Source: Sphingomonas sp. PAMC26645 (GTDB lineage: Bacteria; Pseudomonadota; Alphaproteobacteria; Sphingomonadales; Sphingomonadaceae). Taken from it: 64,000 nt of DNA. Made by a program: the position numbers and the translations under genes. This document shows positions 48,511 to 57,941 of the stretch, in pieces. The notes below the pieces were generated by a model. It was not told where the DNA came from. It saw nothing but the letters and a program-made list of their open reading frames with translations, and made no database searches. Position 1 is the first letter of the stretch. Every line of letters begins with the position of its first letter. The DNA is taken from contig NZ_CP039249.1 of the NCBI RefSeq assembly GCF_004795835.1, positions 186,001 to 250,000 of the forward strand, written 5' to 3'.

Positions 48511-50332
48511 CCTCTATCTCCACGGCTTTGCCGATCCCAAGGTGGAGGAATATGATACGCTAACCAGCGATGACAAATGGGGTGAGACGGCCGACGTCAT
48601 CCTGGCCAATCCGCCGTTCATGTCACCGAAGGGTGGGATAAAGCCACACAACCGATTTCAAGTCGCGTCGAAACGCAGCGAAGTTCTGTTCGTTGACTAT
48701 ATGGCCGAACATCTCACCCCGAATGGTCGCGCCGCCATCGTCGTGCCAGAGGGCATCATCTTCCAGGGCCAGAGCGCTTACTGCGAGTTGCGTCGAATGC
48801 TGGTTGAGGGCCGCTACCTCGCCGCCGTTATTTCGCTGCCCGCTGGCGTATTCAATCCTTATTCGGGAGTGAAGACATCGATCCTTATCCTAGATCGAGC
48901 GGCGGCAAAGGCCAGCGCCAGCATTGCCTTCTTCAAGGTGGAAAATGACGGCTTCGGCCTTGGGAGCCAGCGGCGCGCTGTAAAGGGCAGTCAGCTGTCG
49001 CAGGTGAAGGCGGAGCTCGCAGCCTGGCTGGCGGCGGCGCGTCGCGGCGAGGGCGAGGGCGAGGGCGAGGTGCTCGAGTCTTCGATAGGTCATGCGGTGG
49101 CAAAGGCGAAGATTGCAGAAGGTGGAGATTTTAATCTTACCGGGGAAAGGTATCGAGGCGACGTTCAGCAATCAGCTCATTGGCCCATGGTTGCAATCGG
49201 GGATCTTTGTGAGATTGCGCGGGGTGCGTCACCCCGCCCTATCCAAGACTTCATGACGACAGCGTCGGACGGAGTAAATTGGATAAAGATCGGCGATGCT
49301 CAGATGGGCAGAAAGTTTATCAGCAAGACAAAAGAGAAAGTCAGCCCCGAAGGAGCAAAAAAATCACGTTATGTGAAACCGGGTGACTTTCTCCTGTCCA
49401 ATTCCATGAGCTTTGGACGGCCATACATAATGGCAACGGATGGTTGCATTCATGATGGATGGCTGCTGCTTCGTCCTAGGGCTAATGATATAGACCAAGA
49501 CTACTTGTATCACATTTTGGGATCGCAGCCTGTCTATGATCAGTTTGTGAGGCAAGCAACGGGTGGGGTAGTCAACAATCTCAACAGTAGTATCGTTGCT
49601 GCGGTTCAAGTTCCCTTCCCGCCTCTGAACGTTCAACGTGAAATTGTCGCACAGATCGAAGGGTATCAGAAGGTCATCGACGGCGCCCGCGCCGTCCTCG
49701 AAAGCTACCACCCCCGCGTTCCCGTTGATGCGGCCTGGCCGATGGTGGAGATTGGTAGTTGCTGCCGGCTTATCAATGGACGAGCCTTCAAGCCTTCTGA
49801 CTGGGAATCGGAAGACGGTGGCGGACTACCTATTATACGGATTCAAAATTTGAACAGCCCATCCGCTAACTTAAATTACTACTCTGGGGACGTGAAGTCA
49901 CAGTTCATTGTTGAGCCGGGTGAACTGCTCTTCTCGTGGTCTGGGTCGCGAGGAACTTCTTTTGGTGCGCATATCTGGAACGGATCAAAGGCGATCCTCA
50001 ATCAACATATCTTCCGTGTGCTGCTTGACGAATCGCAAACTGTGAAGTCTTTCATGCTGCACATCCTCAACGCAGCCGTGGAAGAGGTGGAAGATAATCT
50101 GCACGGGGGCGTCGGCTTGGTGCACATCACGAAAGGGAATTTGGAAAAGATCAAAATTCCGCTCCCGCCGCTCAAAACCCAGCAATCCATCGCCGCCGAA
50201 ATTGAGGCCGAGCAGACGCTCGTCGCCGCAAACCGGGAGCTCATAACCCGCTTTGAAACGAAAGTTAAACAGGCCATCGCCAGCGTTTGGGGCGGAGCCA
50301 GAGAGGCTGCCCCCAAGGAGGCAGTCGCCTGA
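48488..50332 (+). pseudogene. hsdMS: Type I HsdM-HsdS fusion lacking the N-terminal half of HsdM
   Basis: The reading frame joins in at NLYLHGFADPKVEEYDT, the middle of the methylase, so the HsdM N-domain and SAM motif I are gone. The catalytic NPPF (motif IV) is still present. After about residue 200 come two target-recognition modules (WPMVAIGDLC and WPMVEIGSCC starts) with conserved PFPPLN and PLPPLK ends, i.e. HsdS fused to HsdM. HsdR and HsdM overlap at the join near 48,505, which suggests a deletion of about 0.75 kb. Translation could restart at ATG 48488. Confidence 0.75.
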
Positions 50333-51063
50333 TGGACGAGGCGCTCGAACTCAACGAATACCTGCCTTATTCGATGGCAGCAGCGAACGAGCAGAGCTAC
50401 TTGCAGTTCCTTTGGTCGGCGTTCGAGAGCAATTACCAGCAGGGCCGCTACGAATTCGCCAGCTTAGCCTTCCACCTACTCTATATGAGTTTCGTCAGCT
50501 TTTCTATCTGGCAGATAAGGCTGGCCCGGCCCGATGTATTTCACATGGCCATGGTCGGCTTTCGCGCCGAGGACGAGTCTAAGATAACCGAGTGTGATAG
50601 CCCGTTCAAGTTCTATGAGAAGCTTAGAGAGTCTCAGATATTTCGTTTCCTCAAGTTAATCGGCTGCAGCAATACCCAGGTTGGCGAGTTCGCTAAGTTC
50701 GTGAAGCGGCGCAACAAGATCGCTCACCCTACCGGCACCGTGTTCTTCAACGACCAGCAAGCGATCGATGAGGAAATAAGTGAGATGATGCGCGAGGTGC
50801 GCAATATCGAAGGTCATATGCAGCCCGTCATCATTGAGCTGTATCAGCGCTTCCTATCCGACAGCGCTGCTGCCGAGGTTTTGCAGTATGGCACCTATGG
50901 CGAGGAGCTGACTGCAAATTTCGTCCACAAAGCCTACATGTCGATGGCCGACCTTCGCCATTGCGCGGCGTTCAACATTGCCCTGTTAGCGGATCATCCC
51001 GGGCAGGAGGCGATTGCCGGGTTGTACGGCGAAGTTGGCGCGCTGATTGCCATCGACGACTAA
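50332..51063 (+). CDS. HEPN-like protein in the restriction operon
   Basis: This 243-residue, mostly helical protein starts in the hsdMS stop (TGATG). The R127-x4-H132 (RRNKIAHP) matches the HEPN ribonuclease motif. HEPN proteins often act as toxins or effectors in restriction and abortive systems. It could be an accessory nuclease of the type I operon, or simply an adjacent gene. Confidence 0.6.
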   Translation: MDEALELNEYLPYSMAAANEQSYLQFLWSAFESNYQQGRYEFASLAFHLLYMSFVSFSIWQIRLARPDVFHMAMVGFRAEDESKITECDSPFKFYEKLRESQIFRFLKLIGCSNTQVGEFAKFVKRRNKIAHPTGTVFFNDQQAIDEEISEMMREVRNIEGHMQPVIIELYQRFLSDSAAAEVLQYGTYGEELTANFVHKAYMSMADLRHCAAFNIALLADHPGQEAIAGLYGEVGALIAIDD

Positions 51064-51164
51064 CAGGAGGGAGCCTGATGCCAATCCAGAATGCGATCTG
51101 GACGTTAGGCAACAGTCCGGACCCTGTTGCCGAAGCTCCGGCCGTCCGCCGTCATTCAACTGTT

Positions 51165-51356
51165 TCACAGCGGCAAACGAAGCAGCCCCGCCTCTACGTC
51201 GATCGGTTGGTCGAGGGCACTGTCGACGTGCTCGGCAACTTCCCGTCGTGCATCAGCCCTCAGCCGCTCCTGCGACACCGTAAGCGCCACGAGAGCCCAG
51301 CCCGGAGCCTGCTCGATCAGGTCCGCGATCCGTTCAGCGGTTATCACGCTCGCCAT
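51165..51356 (-). CDS. Small protein B2 (island repeat family)
   Basis: This 63-residue protein (ASVITAERIADLIEQAPGWAL) is the second intact copy of the family B gene; see 37854-38063. Its ATG overlaps the A2 stop (TGATG). Confidence 0.65.
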   Translation of the reverse strand: MASVITAERIADLIEQAPGWALVALTVSQERLRADARREVAEHVDSALDQPIDVEAGLLRLPL

Positions 51357-51806
51357 CAACCGAACGTCATCGCATGGGGCGACAGGCCGCGCTTAGGGAA
51401 CTCGGCCTCGATCGGTGCCAGCAAGCTTTCGGGGCCGTCCTCCATGCACTGGAAGTAGACCGTCTGCATCTCCGCAGGCCGTAGTTCGGGCAAGAATTCC
51501 GCGATCAGATGGTGCGTCTGAGACAGCAGTTCAGCGTCATTGCGCATCGACTCGGGTGCGAGTTCCTTGAGAACAAATGGGGCATGATGCAAATTGAGTC
51601 AACGTGCTAACGGTTGCTTCTGATATCGAAGTACGGTCGTCAGAAGGGGAAATGGGGAGGCTCTCCAACCTCGCCGGTCCGTTACCGTCCTTCCGCATGT
51701 ATATGATGCGGAACAGAGCCAATGCGGTTCACGCGATTACACGCGCAGGACGATCTTTTCGAACAACGCTGGACATGCGCCTGTCATTGGAGTCGGCTCC
51801 GACCTC
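51190..51806. repeat. A/B unit, copy 2
   Basis: Homologous to 37880-38525; see there. It contains B2 and the frameshifted A2. Confidence 0.7.
51356..51722 (-). pseudogene. Frameshifted copy A2 of protein A
   Basis: Its N-terminal part (ALFRIIYMRKDGNGPARLESLP) and its C-terminal part (SQTHHLIAEFLPELRPAEM then PESLLAPIEAEF) match A1, but lie in different frames that join near 51590-51610. The C-terminal part alone could be read from a TTG at 51592. Confidence 0.55.
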
Positions 51807-52047
51807 CGGATCATGAACCGCCATTCTCCGTGGAATGTCCATGACCGAGTAACGAATTGTAAACTTATGACGATGAGCGGCGGCAGTCCTCAATCGATCG
51901 GCCCGTTGGCGACTTAGAAGCTCACGCCTACCGGCAGGCATACTTGGGACGTACGGAGCCGAACCGACCCCGTTGCGCGAAGTGCCGTTACAGAGGCCTC
52001 CTGGCTTATCAGGATGGAACAATTCGATGTCAGGGTCGATCGCGGCT
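51723..52047. other. Non-coding stretch after the A/B copy 2
   Basis: Its first ~85 bases are the promoter side of the A/B repeat. No gene is seen in the rest. The long minus-strand frame 51729-52205 is low in coding character. Confidence 0.35.
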
Positions 52048-52365
52048 TCAGGTGACGGGCAGACTGTAACGCTCGTTCTCATCACAATCCCAGAGCCCAT
52101 CGGGTCCAGACTTCTCATTGAGCGTCGACAGCACATCGGATGCCCGTAGCGGCAGAACGCGGGCGATGCGTTCGATCCAGTATTCAGTCCTATATCCAGC
52201 CTCAAGGCATTCGAGGATCAGGATAGTTGCCAAGTCGGCTTTCGACGCCCTTGGGCCGTGCGATGCAAGCTCATTGCGTACCTGAACGATGAAGGGCTTG
52301 AGCTTGGCTTCAAGCGCTGCTGTTCGAGCTTCGCGAGTAGCGTCAACGGTGTTCGTGTCTGTCAT
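52048..52365 (-). CDS. Hypothetical protein, paralogue of 52611-52979
   Basis: This 105-residue protein starts MTDTNTVDATREARTAAL. Its C-terminal half shares with its neighbour the pattern C(I/L).AG(F/Y).T...I, later R...V...L, then W..D.E..YSL. Function unknown. Confidence 0.6.
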   Translation of the reverse strand: MTDTNTVDATREARTAALEAKLKPFIVQVRNELASHGPRASKADLATILILECLEAGYRTEYWIERIARVLPLRASDVLSTLNEKSGPDGLWDCDENERYSLPVT

Positions 52366-52610
52366 GATCGTGCTTTCAGTCGATCGGCCCCGACGTACGA
52401 AAAGCCGAAAAATAATGGGATGATTCCCCGACCCACACATCCGGCAAAGCGCCAGCGCATGGATCGGGGAAATGTAGCTAGTTCGACCATCCGATCCTGG
52501 GACCGGAACGCAACGCGCGGGGGCCTGTGGGCATCATCAGGTAATGCGCACGCCCGTTCGGCAGCCCGAGCATTCAACCTGTGGCCGATCGGATGCTCGT
52601 GCCCGGGACG

Positions 52611-52979
52611 TTAGGAGGCCAAGCTGTACTGCTTCTCCGCGTCGCGACGCCAGTTAGGCACCTTCGACTTCCCAGCAGTGCTACCGCTCAGCACCGCTCC
52701 GACGTGCCCGCGGCTGAAACCAAAGGTCATCGACGTTGCGATGATGGCGCCCGCAGTGGTGAAACCCGCCCCGATGCATGCCGTGATGACGTTCACCAAC
52801 CGTTCGTTGGAGTTCGCGTCGGCGCAGTCTTCGAGCATTTCCTCAACCCCCAGCGTGAAGTTGGCAAAGTCTTCATCCGACATCCGCTTGGAGATGATGG
52901 GCGTGGCTGGGATCGGCCTAACCGCGATGTCCGGGATGGTGATATTCCAGGGGGAGGTAGCCTTGTTCGTGTCAATCAT
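52611..52979 (-). CDS. Hypothetical protein, paralogue of 52048-52365
   Basis: This 122-residue protein has the sequence VITACIGAGFTTAGAIIATS and ends NWRRDAEKQYSLAS. The shared pattern with the gene 245 bases downstream suggests a local duplication. Function unknown. Confidence 0.6.
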   Translation of the reverse strand: MIDTNKATSPWNITIPDIAVRPIPATPIISKRMSDEDFANFTLGVEEMLEDCADANSNERLVNVITACIGAGFTTAGAIIATSMTFGFSRGHVGAVLSGSTAGKSKVPNWRRDAEKQYSLAS

Positions 52980-53093
52980 CTTACTCGCCTTCAAATATGA
53001 TTATTGGCGACCCAACGGGAAACCAAAAAAAGATCAGGAGGATGCCCGACCCACCCACCAGCAGCGCGCTAGCGAATGGATCGGGATGGGGGT

Positions 53094-54263
53094 CTAGACC
53101 GCAGGGTTCCAATCGATCTTCTGCTTCGCCGCGCCCGCTTCGACCGCAGCAAGGAGAGTGTCGTTGGCTAGGTGAGAATACCGCTGGGTTGACTGGTACG
53201 AGGCATGACCGAGCACCTTCCCAACAGCGAACAGGTCGACGCCGCTATTGATCATGAACGACGCCGCTGAATGTCGCAGATCATGTATCCGCAGGTCGTG
53301 CAGACCCGCATCATCCCTAGCCTTCTGCCAAGCGTGCTTGATCGTCGTGAAAGGCTTGAGCGTAACGGGGTTGGGCAAAAGATACTGACACCGGCCGACC
53401 CGAGGCAACTGCTCAATAATGCCGATCGCCGCCTGGGAAAGCGGCACGTGACGGGACTTTCCAGTTTTGGAAGTCGGGATGAGCCACGCGCGGCGTTCAA
53501 GATCAACGTGCTGCCATTCGGCATTAAGCAGTTCAGAGACCCGCGCGCCGGTCAGCAACAGCAAGCCGACAATAGCAGGCAGCAGCGTGTTGCGCGACGC
53601 CGCCACCGCCTTCTGCAGCCGCCGCGCCTCTTCGACACTTAGAAAACGTTCCCGAGCGTTGTTGATGGCCGGACGACGAATACCAACGACTGGATTACGG
53701 GTGACACCAGGCGTGCCCCAGGTCAGGGCTAGAGAGAACGAACGTCCGAACGTCACCCGAATCTTCTCAACGGTTGCGGGCGCAAGCCCCTCCCCCGCTT
53801 TCAGCGCCAGCCATTGTGCGACGTCCTGCTGCCGAATCTCCGTCAGCCGAACCTTCCCCCAGCGCGGCAGAATGTGCCTGCGGACATACATTTCCGTTGT
53901 ATCGTAGCTCCGCTGATAGGTTTTGGCATGCGCGAGGTGCATAACGGCCAGCTCCGCGTAGGTCGGGACAGCTTTGACGTCCTCCTTCACGGCCGCCGGA
54001 TCTCCGCCTAAAGTAATCTCTGATCGCAACCGTTTCGCCTCTTTGCGGGCTTGATCGAAGGTAATGTCTCCGAACACACCAATCTTGTGCTGGCGCTGGC
54101 GATCATGTTTGTCGTTGTATCGCATGTAATAGGTCTTACCCCCGGAGGATCTTACCTCCAGGACGAAACCGGTCGTTATCGTATCGTAGAATGTTTCCTT
54201 AGATTTGCCTTCTGGGCAGAAGGCGGTGAGGCAGAATGTATTATCAAGCTTTGCCTTGGGCAT
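53094..54263 (-). CDS. P4-type tyrosine integrase
   Basis: This 389-residue protein has an N-terminal arm-binding DUF4102-like domain (residues ~1-90), a core-binding domain and a C-terminal catalytic domain with TGARVSELLN (Arg), HDLRHSAASF (HxxR) and LGHASYQSTQRYSHL (Tyr). It should excise and integrate the element using the tRNA-Thr 45-bp site. The start at 54263 is behind AAGGA. It stands 6 kb from the right att, next to vapE. Confidence 0.92.
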   Translation of the reverse strand: MPKAKLDNTFCLTAFCPEGKSKETFYDTITTGFVLEVRSSGGKTYYMRYNDKHDRQRQHKIGVFGDITFDQARKEAKRLRSEITLGGDPAAVKEDVKAVPTYAELAVMHLAHAKTYQRSYDTTEMYVRRHILPRWGKVRLTEIRQQDVAQWLALKAGEGLAPATVEKIRVTFGRSFSLALTWGTPGVTRNPVVGIRRPAINNARERFLSVEEARRLQKAVAASRNTLLPAIVGLLLLTGARVSELLNAEWQHVDLERRAWLIPTSKTGKSRHVPLSQAAIGIIEQLPRVGRCQYLLPNPVTLKPFTTIKHAWQKARDDAGLHDLRIHDLRHSAASFMINSGVDLFAVGKVLGHASYQSTQRYSHLANDTLLAAVEAGAAKQKIDWNPAV

Positions 54264-54517
54264 GATTTGGTTTCCTTATTTGTGTGCGTAAACCGCGATC
54301 GGCTTAGAGCTCCCGTGGGATGGAGAAGCGATGCGGCAGGCAGTGGTGCCCGTTCGAACAAAACGTCGCTGAGTGGGCCTGCCTGGATGCCTATTGGGTA
54401 CATCCAATTGGCAGGGCCACGAGCGAGCCTGCCTTCCGAGCGCCAGCAGCAGTGGGGGCAGGGGGAGGGAAACGGACGGAGTAGCCACCCCCCCGTCCGA
54501 AGGTGCCGGCCGCTACG

Positions 54518-55957
54518 CTAGAACGCGTCTCCAACGGGAGGCTGCTTTGGCCCCATGCGCGGCTTCAGCAACGGTTCGGCACGCTTTAACGGGACACGCC
54601 ACTTGTCTCCGCCGTGGACCCGCTTTGGTTCGCCGCAAATCTCTCGCAGCACCGTGCCGCAATCCTTACTCTGCGGGTTGGTAGGTACAGCGATTCCAAG
54701 CCGCCTCAGAAGTTCGCTAGCGGACATATATTCATTCCCAGCATCTCCGGCCAAGGATGTGTCTAGGGCGTCCAAAACAATGTCACGTATAGAATTAATC
54801 GATCTGTAGTTGAGATTGCTAGTAGTCAGCAAAGCTTCCTCGCCTTCAGACAACCACCATTCGCCCCCGTCATTATATCTAACGGCAAGCTGCGCGTAAA
54901 CTTGCTGCATATCTATTGTATGGTTATAATCTAGGCTGGTGACAGGAATGGTCCAAAACCGGCTATTTCCAGTTTCATCCACCAAGAAGTTTTTCTGGTT
55001 GACCGTTGCAAAGCAAACCGTGCGCCGTCCATACTCTGACTCCGCCTTCGCGTACGGCCTCCTGATCTTGTCAGAGTTTCCGGTAATAAAGCTTTTCAGA
55101 CGAGCAACATCCCGACGGAAAGAGCTATCGAGTTCGCCAATTTCGACGATCCAGTGCGTGATAGCCGCCAAGACAGAGTCTTTGTTACCCGCATCGAGAT
55201 GATGTCCCAGCTTCACGAATTGATCTCGCAAGCCGGGATCTGATACGAGCTTCATCCCCCAGGTAGTTTTACCTATACCCTGGCCGCCTTGTAACGTCAG
55301 GACGCCACGCGCATAAAACCCATGCTTGCTGAGCGCGGCTGCTACAAGGCTGAGCATCCACTTCTCGATCAGGGTATTCTTCAGATCTACTGAAAAGTCG
55401 TCTTGGGCCACGACCGTACCGCAGAAATCAGTAAGACGGTCGCATCCGTCCCACGGGACTGACATAATCCAATCCTTAACCGGATTGTAAGCGTTCCGGT
55501 CACCAATGGCTTCAACATAAGAAGATATTTGGCCAACTGATAAGCCGTGCAGCGAAGCCAGGCTTATTATTGCTGTTAGCGTCGCATTATCGCGATTATC
55601 TGCTGTCCCTTCAAGATTTGGTACAAGAATCTCTACTCTCTTTTTTATCTCATTGTACCTTACAGTAACATCGAACGCTCTAAGTATGTGTTCCAGATTT
55701 TCTATGGTTGTCGGCAGATGGCTCGATGTTCCAACGGGACAGTCGGGAAAGTCACTCGCTTCCAAGCGGCGATTGATCTTCGATACCCTGCCGGTGACCT
55801 GCCGTCCGATTGCGAGCGCCTGCGATGCCTCGGTCGTAGCGTTTTGATCCTCAGTCACTTGGATCGGTACGGTTCCAGTATCACTGACATCAATAATTAT
55901 GTCCGCAGGGCATACACGTTGGGACATAGTTGGGGTTCTAGCTTGAACGCTATCCAT
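54518..55957 (-). CDS. VapE-like P-loop ATPase
   Basis: This ~479-residue protein has the virulence-associated protein E domain: RNAYNPVKDWIMSVPWDGCDRL, a P-loop LQGGQGIGKTTW and the SDKIRRPYAKAESEYGRRTVCFATVN step. No primase domain precedes it. VapE/D5-like proteins replicate plasmid-, satellite- or phage-type elements. The start is ATG 55957 (GAGAG site), with a TTG at 56005 as an alternative. Confidence 0.85.
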   Translation of the reverse strand: MDSVQARTPTMSQRVCPADIIIDVSDTGTVPIQVTEDQNATTEASQALAIGRQVTGRVSKINRRLEASDFPDCPVGTSSHLPTTIENLEHILRAFDVTVRYNEIKKRVEILVPNLEGTADNRDNATLTAIISLASLHGLSVGQISSYVEAIGDRNAYNPVKDWIMSVPWDGCDRLTDFCGTVVAQDDFSVDLKNTLIEKWMLSLVAAALSKHGFYARGVLTLQGGQGIGKTTWGMKLVSDPGLRDQFVKLGHHLDAGNKDSVLAAITHWIVEIGELDSSFRRDVARLKSFITGNSDKIRRPYAKAESEYGRRTVCFATVNQKNFLVDETGNSRFWTIPVTSLDYNHTIDMQQVYAQLAVRYNDGGEWWLSEGEEALLTTSNLNYRSINSIRDIVLDALDTSLAGDAGNEYMSASELLRRLGIAVPTNPQSKDCGTVLREICGEPKRVHGGDKWRVPLKRAEPLLKPRMGPKQPPVGDAF

Positions 55958-56005
55958 AAAACTCTCACGGCTTTCGGCTGCGAAACTTGGTCGAGCCGAG
56001 TTCAA

Positions 56006-56449
56006 ATCGGGTAGGGTGAAAGCTACTAGCAGTGCGCGGGTTCACATCCGCCGGAGCGGACGACTGAAGAGGGCGCTTAAAAAGCTAGTAGTGCCGTGGC
56101 GATTAGCCGGTCCTTCAATAGGACAGCGACTAGCCAACGCCGACATAATGCTCAGACGGGTGAAAGGTTCATGCTGTAAGAAATTTAGCTAGTGCGCTGA
56201 GGCTTACCGTTGATGTCACTGTAAGGCACGAGCTGTGAAGGAACCTATCTGGACCGTATGCTACCGCATCACCAACCGCCAAGATCTTAATCTTACCGCC
56301 TCCGGCGCGATCCGCCCTACCGATGACGAGGCGGTTACCGTTATTGGCAAGTGTGGCTGCCGCCGTTGACCGGTAGCGATGTCTCAGTTTTGCCGCCCCC
56401 TCCCCCCACCGAGCCCATTTGCTGCGAGAGACCTGATGATGTCGGCGAC
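56006..56449. other. Intergenic region with GC-rich direct repeat
   Basis: No gene is seen. A 22-base run (TTGCCGCCCCCTCCCCCCAC then CG) occurs at 56390-56411 and again at 56466-56487, the second inside the next gene's 3' end. It may be a replication-type iteron or chance. Confidence 0.35.
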
Positions 56450-56794
56450 CTAGCCCTGGCTTGGGTTGCCGCCCCCTCCCCCCACCGCCGGTAGTACGGC
56501 AACATTCGTTTGTTGACTGATCTGAACGCGAACTGGCGGGCGCGTGATCACTGACCGGTCGCGCTTCAGCATCATCATGATGAGCGTGAGGCTGCCTATC
56601 CAGATGCACCCTACCGGGTGCGTCTTTAGAAGGCTGGCAAGCATGCCGAAGGCGAGCAGGCCGAACGTCTCAGCCGGACGAAGCAATATCCCAACGATGA
56701 GGCCGATCAAGCCGACGACGAGCAGAACTGATAACGCCGCCTGAAGAACGTTGAGGACGATCCCCGCGAGTAGCAGTATGCCAATGATTTTCAT
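56450..56794 (-). CDS. Small integral membrane protein
   Basis: This 114-residue protein has two to three transmembrane helices (IIGILLLAGIVLNVLQAAL, LIGLIVGILLR, GCIWIGSLTLIMMML) and a glycine-rich C-terminus. Its start overlaps the stop of the upstream gene. Function unknown. Confidence 0.6.
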   Translation of the reverse strand: MKIIGILLLAGIVLNVLQAALSVLLVVGLIGLIVGILLRPAETFGLLAFGMLASLLKTHPVGCIWIGSLTLIMMMLKRDRSVITRPPVRVQISQQTNVAVLPAVGGGGGNPSQG

Positions 56795-57195
56795 GGTTTG
56801 TTCCTTTGATTGACGTGCGCGTTGCACAAAGCGAGGAGATTGGAATCGACCCCTTCGGCATTCTCGATCAGTAGGATGTACGCAAAGCCGGTATCGCCAA
56901 CGGTCACGATCATCTCGAACCAGCCGCCCTCGTCTTGCAGCCAGTCCCAGAAGGGGTGGAAGTCCGTCGATCCGAAATGGGTACCGTCGATGGGGCTGGT
57001 TGTCGGATAAAGCCCGATCTCCCGCATAATGACGGCGGCAGTATCGCCCGGTTGGACCACGACAATATGCGTCAGGGAACCCACCCCGGCGGCTGCGTAA
57101 TGGATAATCCGGGTAGTTAGTAACGCGCGCAGGTGGGGATCGATCGGCAGTGCCAAAACGGCCTGCATTGTTGCTTCATCGTGAAGTGAGAGCAT
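56791..57195 (-). CDS. Hypothetical protein, paralogue of 57277-57684
   Basis: This 134-residue protein starts MLSLHDEATM and has DPHLRALLTTRII, a FHPFWDWLQ step and a GFAYILLIENAEGVDSNLLA end. It shares this frame with the next gene. It lies in an operon with the membrane gene. No function known. Confidence 0.65.
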   Translation of the reverse strand: MLSLHDEATMQAVLALPIDPHLRALLTTRIIHYAAAGVGSLTHIVVVQPGDTAAVIMREIGLYPTTSPIDGTHFGSTDFHPFWDWLQDEGGWFEMIVTVGDTGFAYILLIENAEGVDSNLLALCNAHVNQRNKP

Positions 57196-57276
57196 GGTGG
57201 CTTCCTTCTGGCATAAAAAAAGCACCCCGAAGGATGCTGCGATGCCGCTGGATGCGGCGGGTCTTGGTTGGATCGG

Positions 57277-57684
57277 TCAGGAAGCGTAAGATTTGCAGAG
57301 GTCTAAAAGACGCGGGTCGACGCCCAGCTGGTCAGGCACCAGCAGAATATGTCCAAAGCCATCGTCGGACAGCACGAAGGCCAGTTCGAAGTAGCCAACG
57401 TGATGCTCGATCCATTCCCATGACGGGACGAAATCGGAATGGCCAAACGCAACGCCATCCACGAGGTTGATATCGACGGCGAACCCGAGGGCCGCCTTTA
57501 CCTCTATCATCCCGTCTCCCGCCTCGACGGCGTGGAAGTGGGCAAGGTCGCCGAGTTCGATGTCCGGTTCTGTATCGTCTGCCAGCTGCGATGCTCGGAT
57601 AGCGAGTAGGTTACGGAGGTCGGGATCAAGTGAGGGGTTTCGGATGGCAGTCTCGACGGCGGCGCGTGTAACGAGTGATAGCAT
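57277..57684 (-). CDS. Hypothetical protein, paralogue of 56791-57195
   Basis: This 135-residue protein starts MLSLVTRAAVETAI and has the shared DPDLRNLLAIRAS, FVPSWEWI and GFGHILLVPDQLGVDPRLLDLC pattern. It is the tandem copy of the gene to its left. No function known. Confidence 0.65.
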   Translation of the reverse strand: MLSLVTRAAVETAIRNPSLDPDLRNLLAIRASQLADDTEPDIELGDLAHFHAVEAGDGMIEVKAALGFAVDINLVDGVAFGHSDFVPSWEWIEHHVGYFELAFVLSDDGFGHILLVPDQLGVDPRLLDLCKSYAS

Positions 57685-57941
57685 ATATCGTCTCCTGATT
57701 TAGTTATGAAAAAGGCCCCCGCGAACTGATCGCAGAGGCCCAGGGCAGATTTATAATAGGTGATTAGCTGAATAAGCTTAGTCTTGTGCGTATTCCAACA
57801 TCACGCTGCCGCCATCACTTATATGTGCCCCGTACTCTGCGAAGCCCGTGCCTTGGCTCCATTCCGCACTAGCAATGCATTTAATCTCCTGGCCCGATAT
57901 ATTGTATTTGGTTTGTATGTTCGATATCTCAAATATCTCTG

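Noticed and set aside
51729..52205. 158-residue minus-strand frame
   Set aside because: Overlaps the better-supported gene 52048-52365 in another frame and crosses repeat DNA.
56390..56487. Iteron origin from the 22-bp GC-rich direct repeat
   Set aside because: Only two copies, one inside a coding sequence; not enough for an origin.
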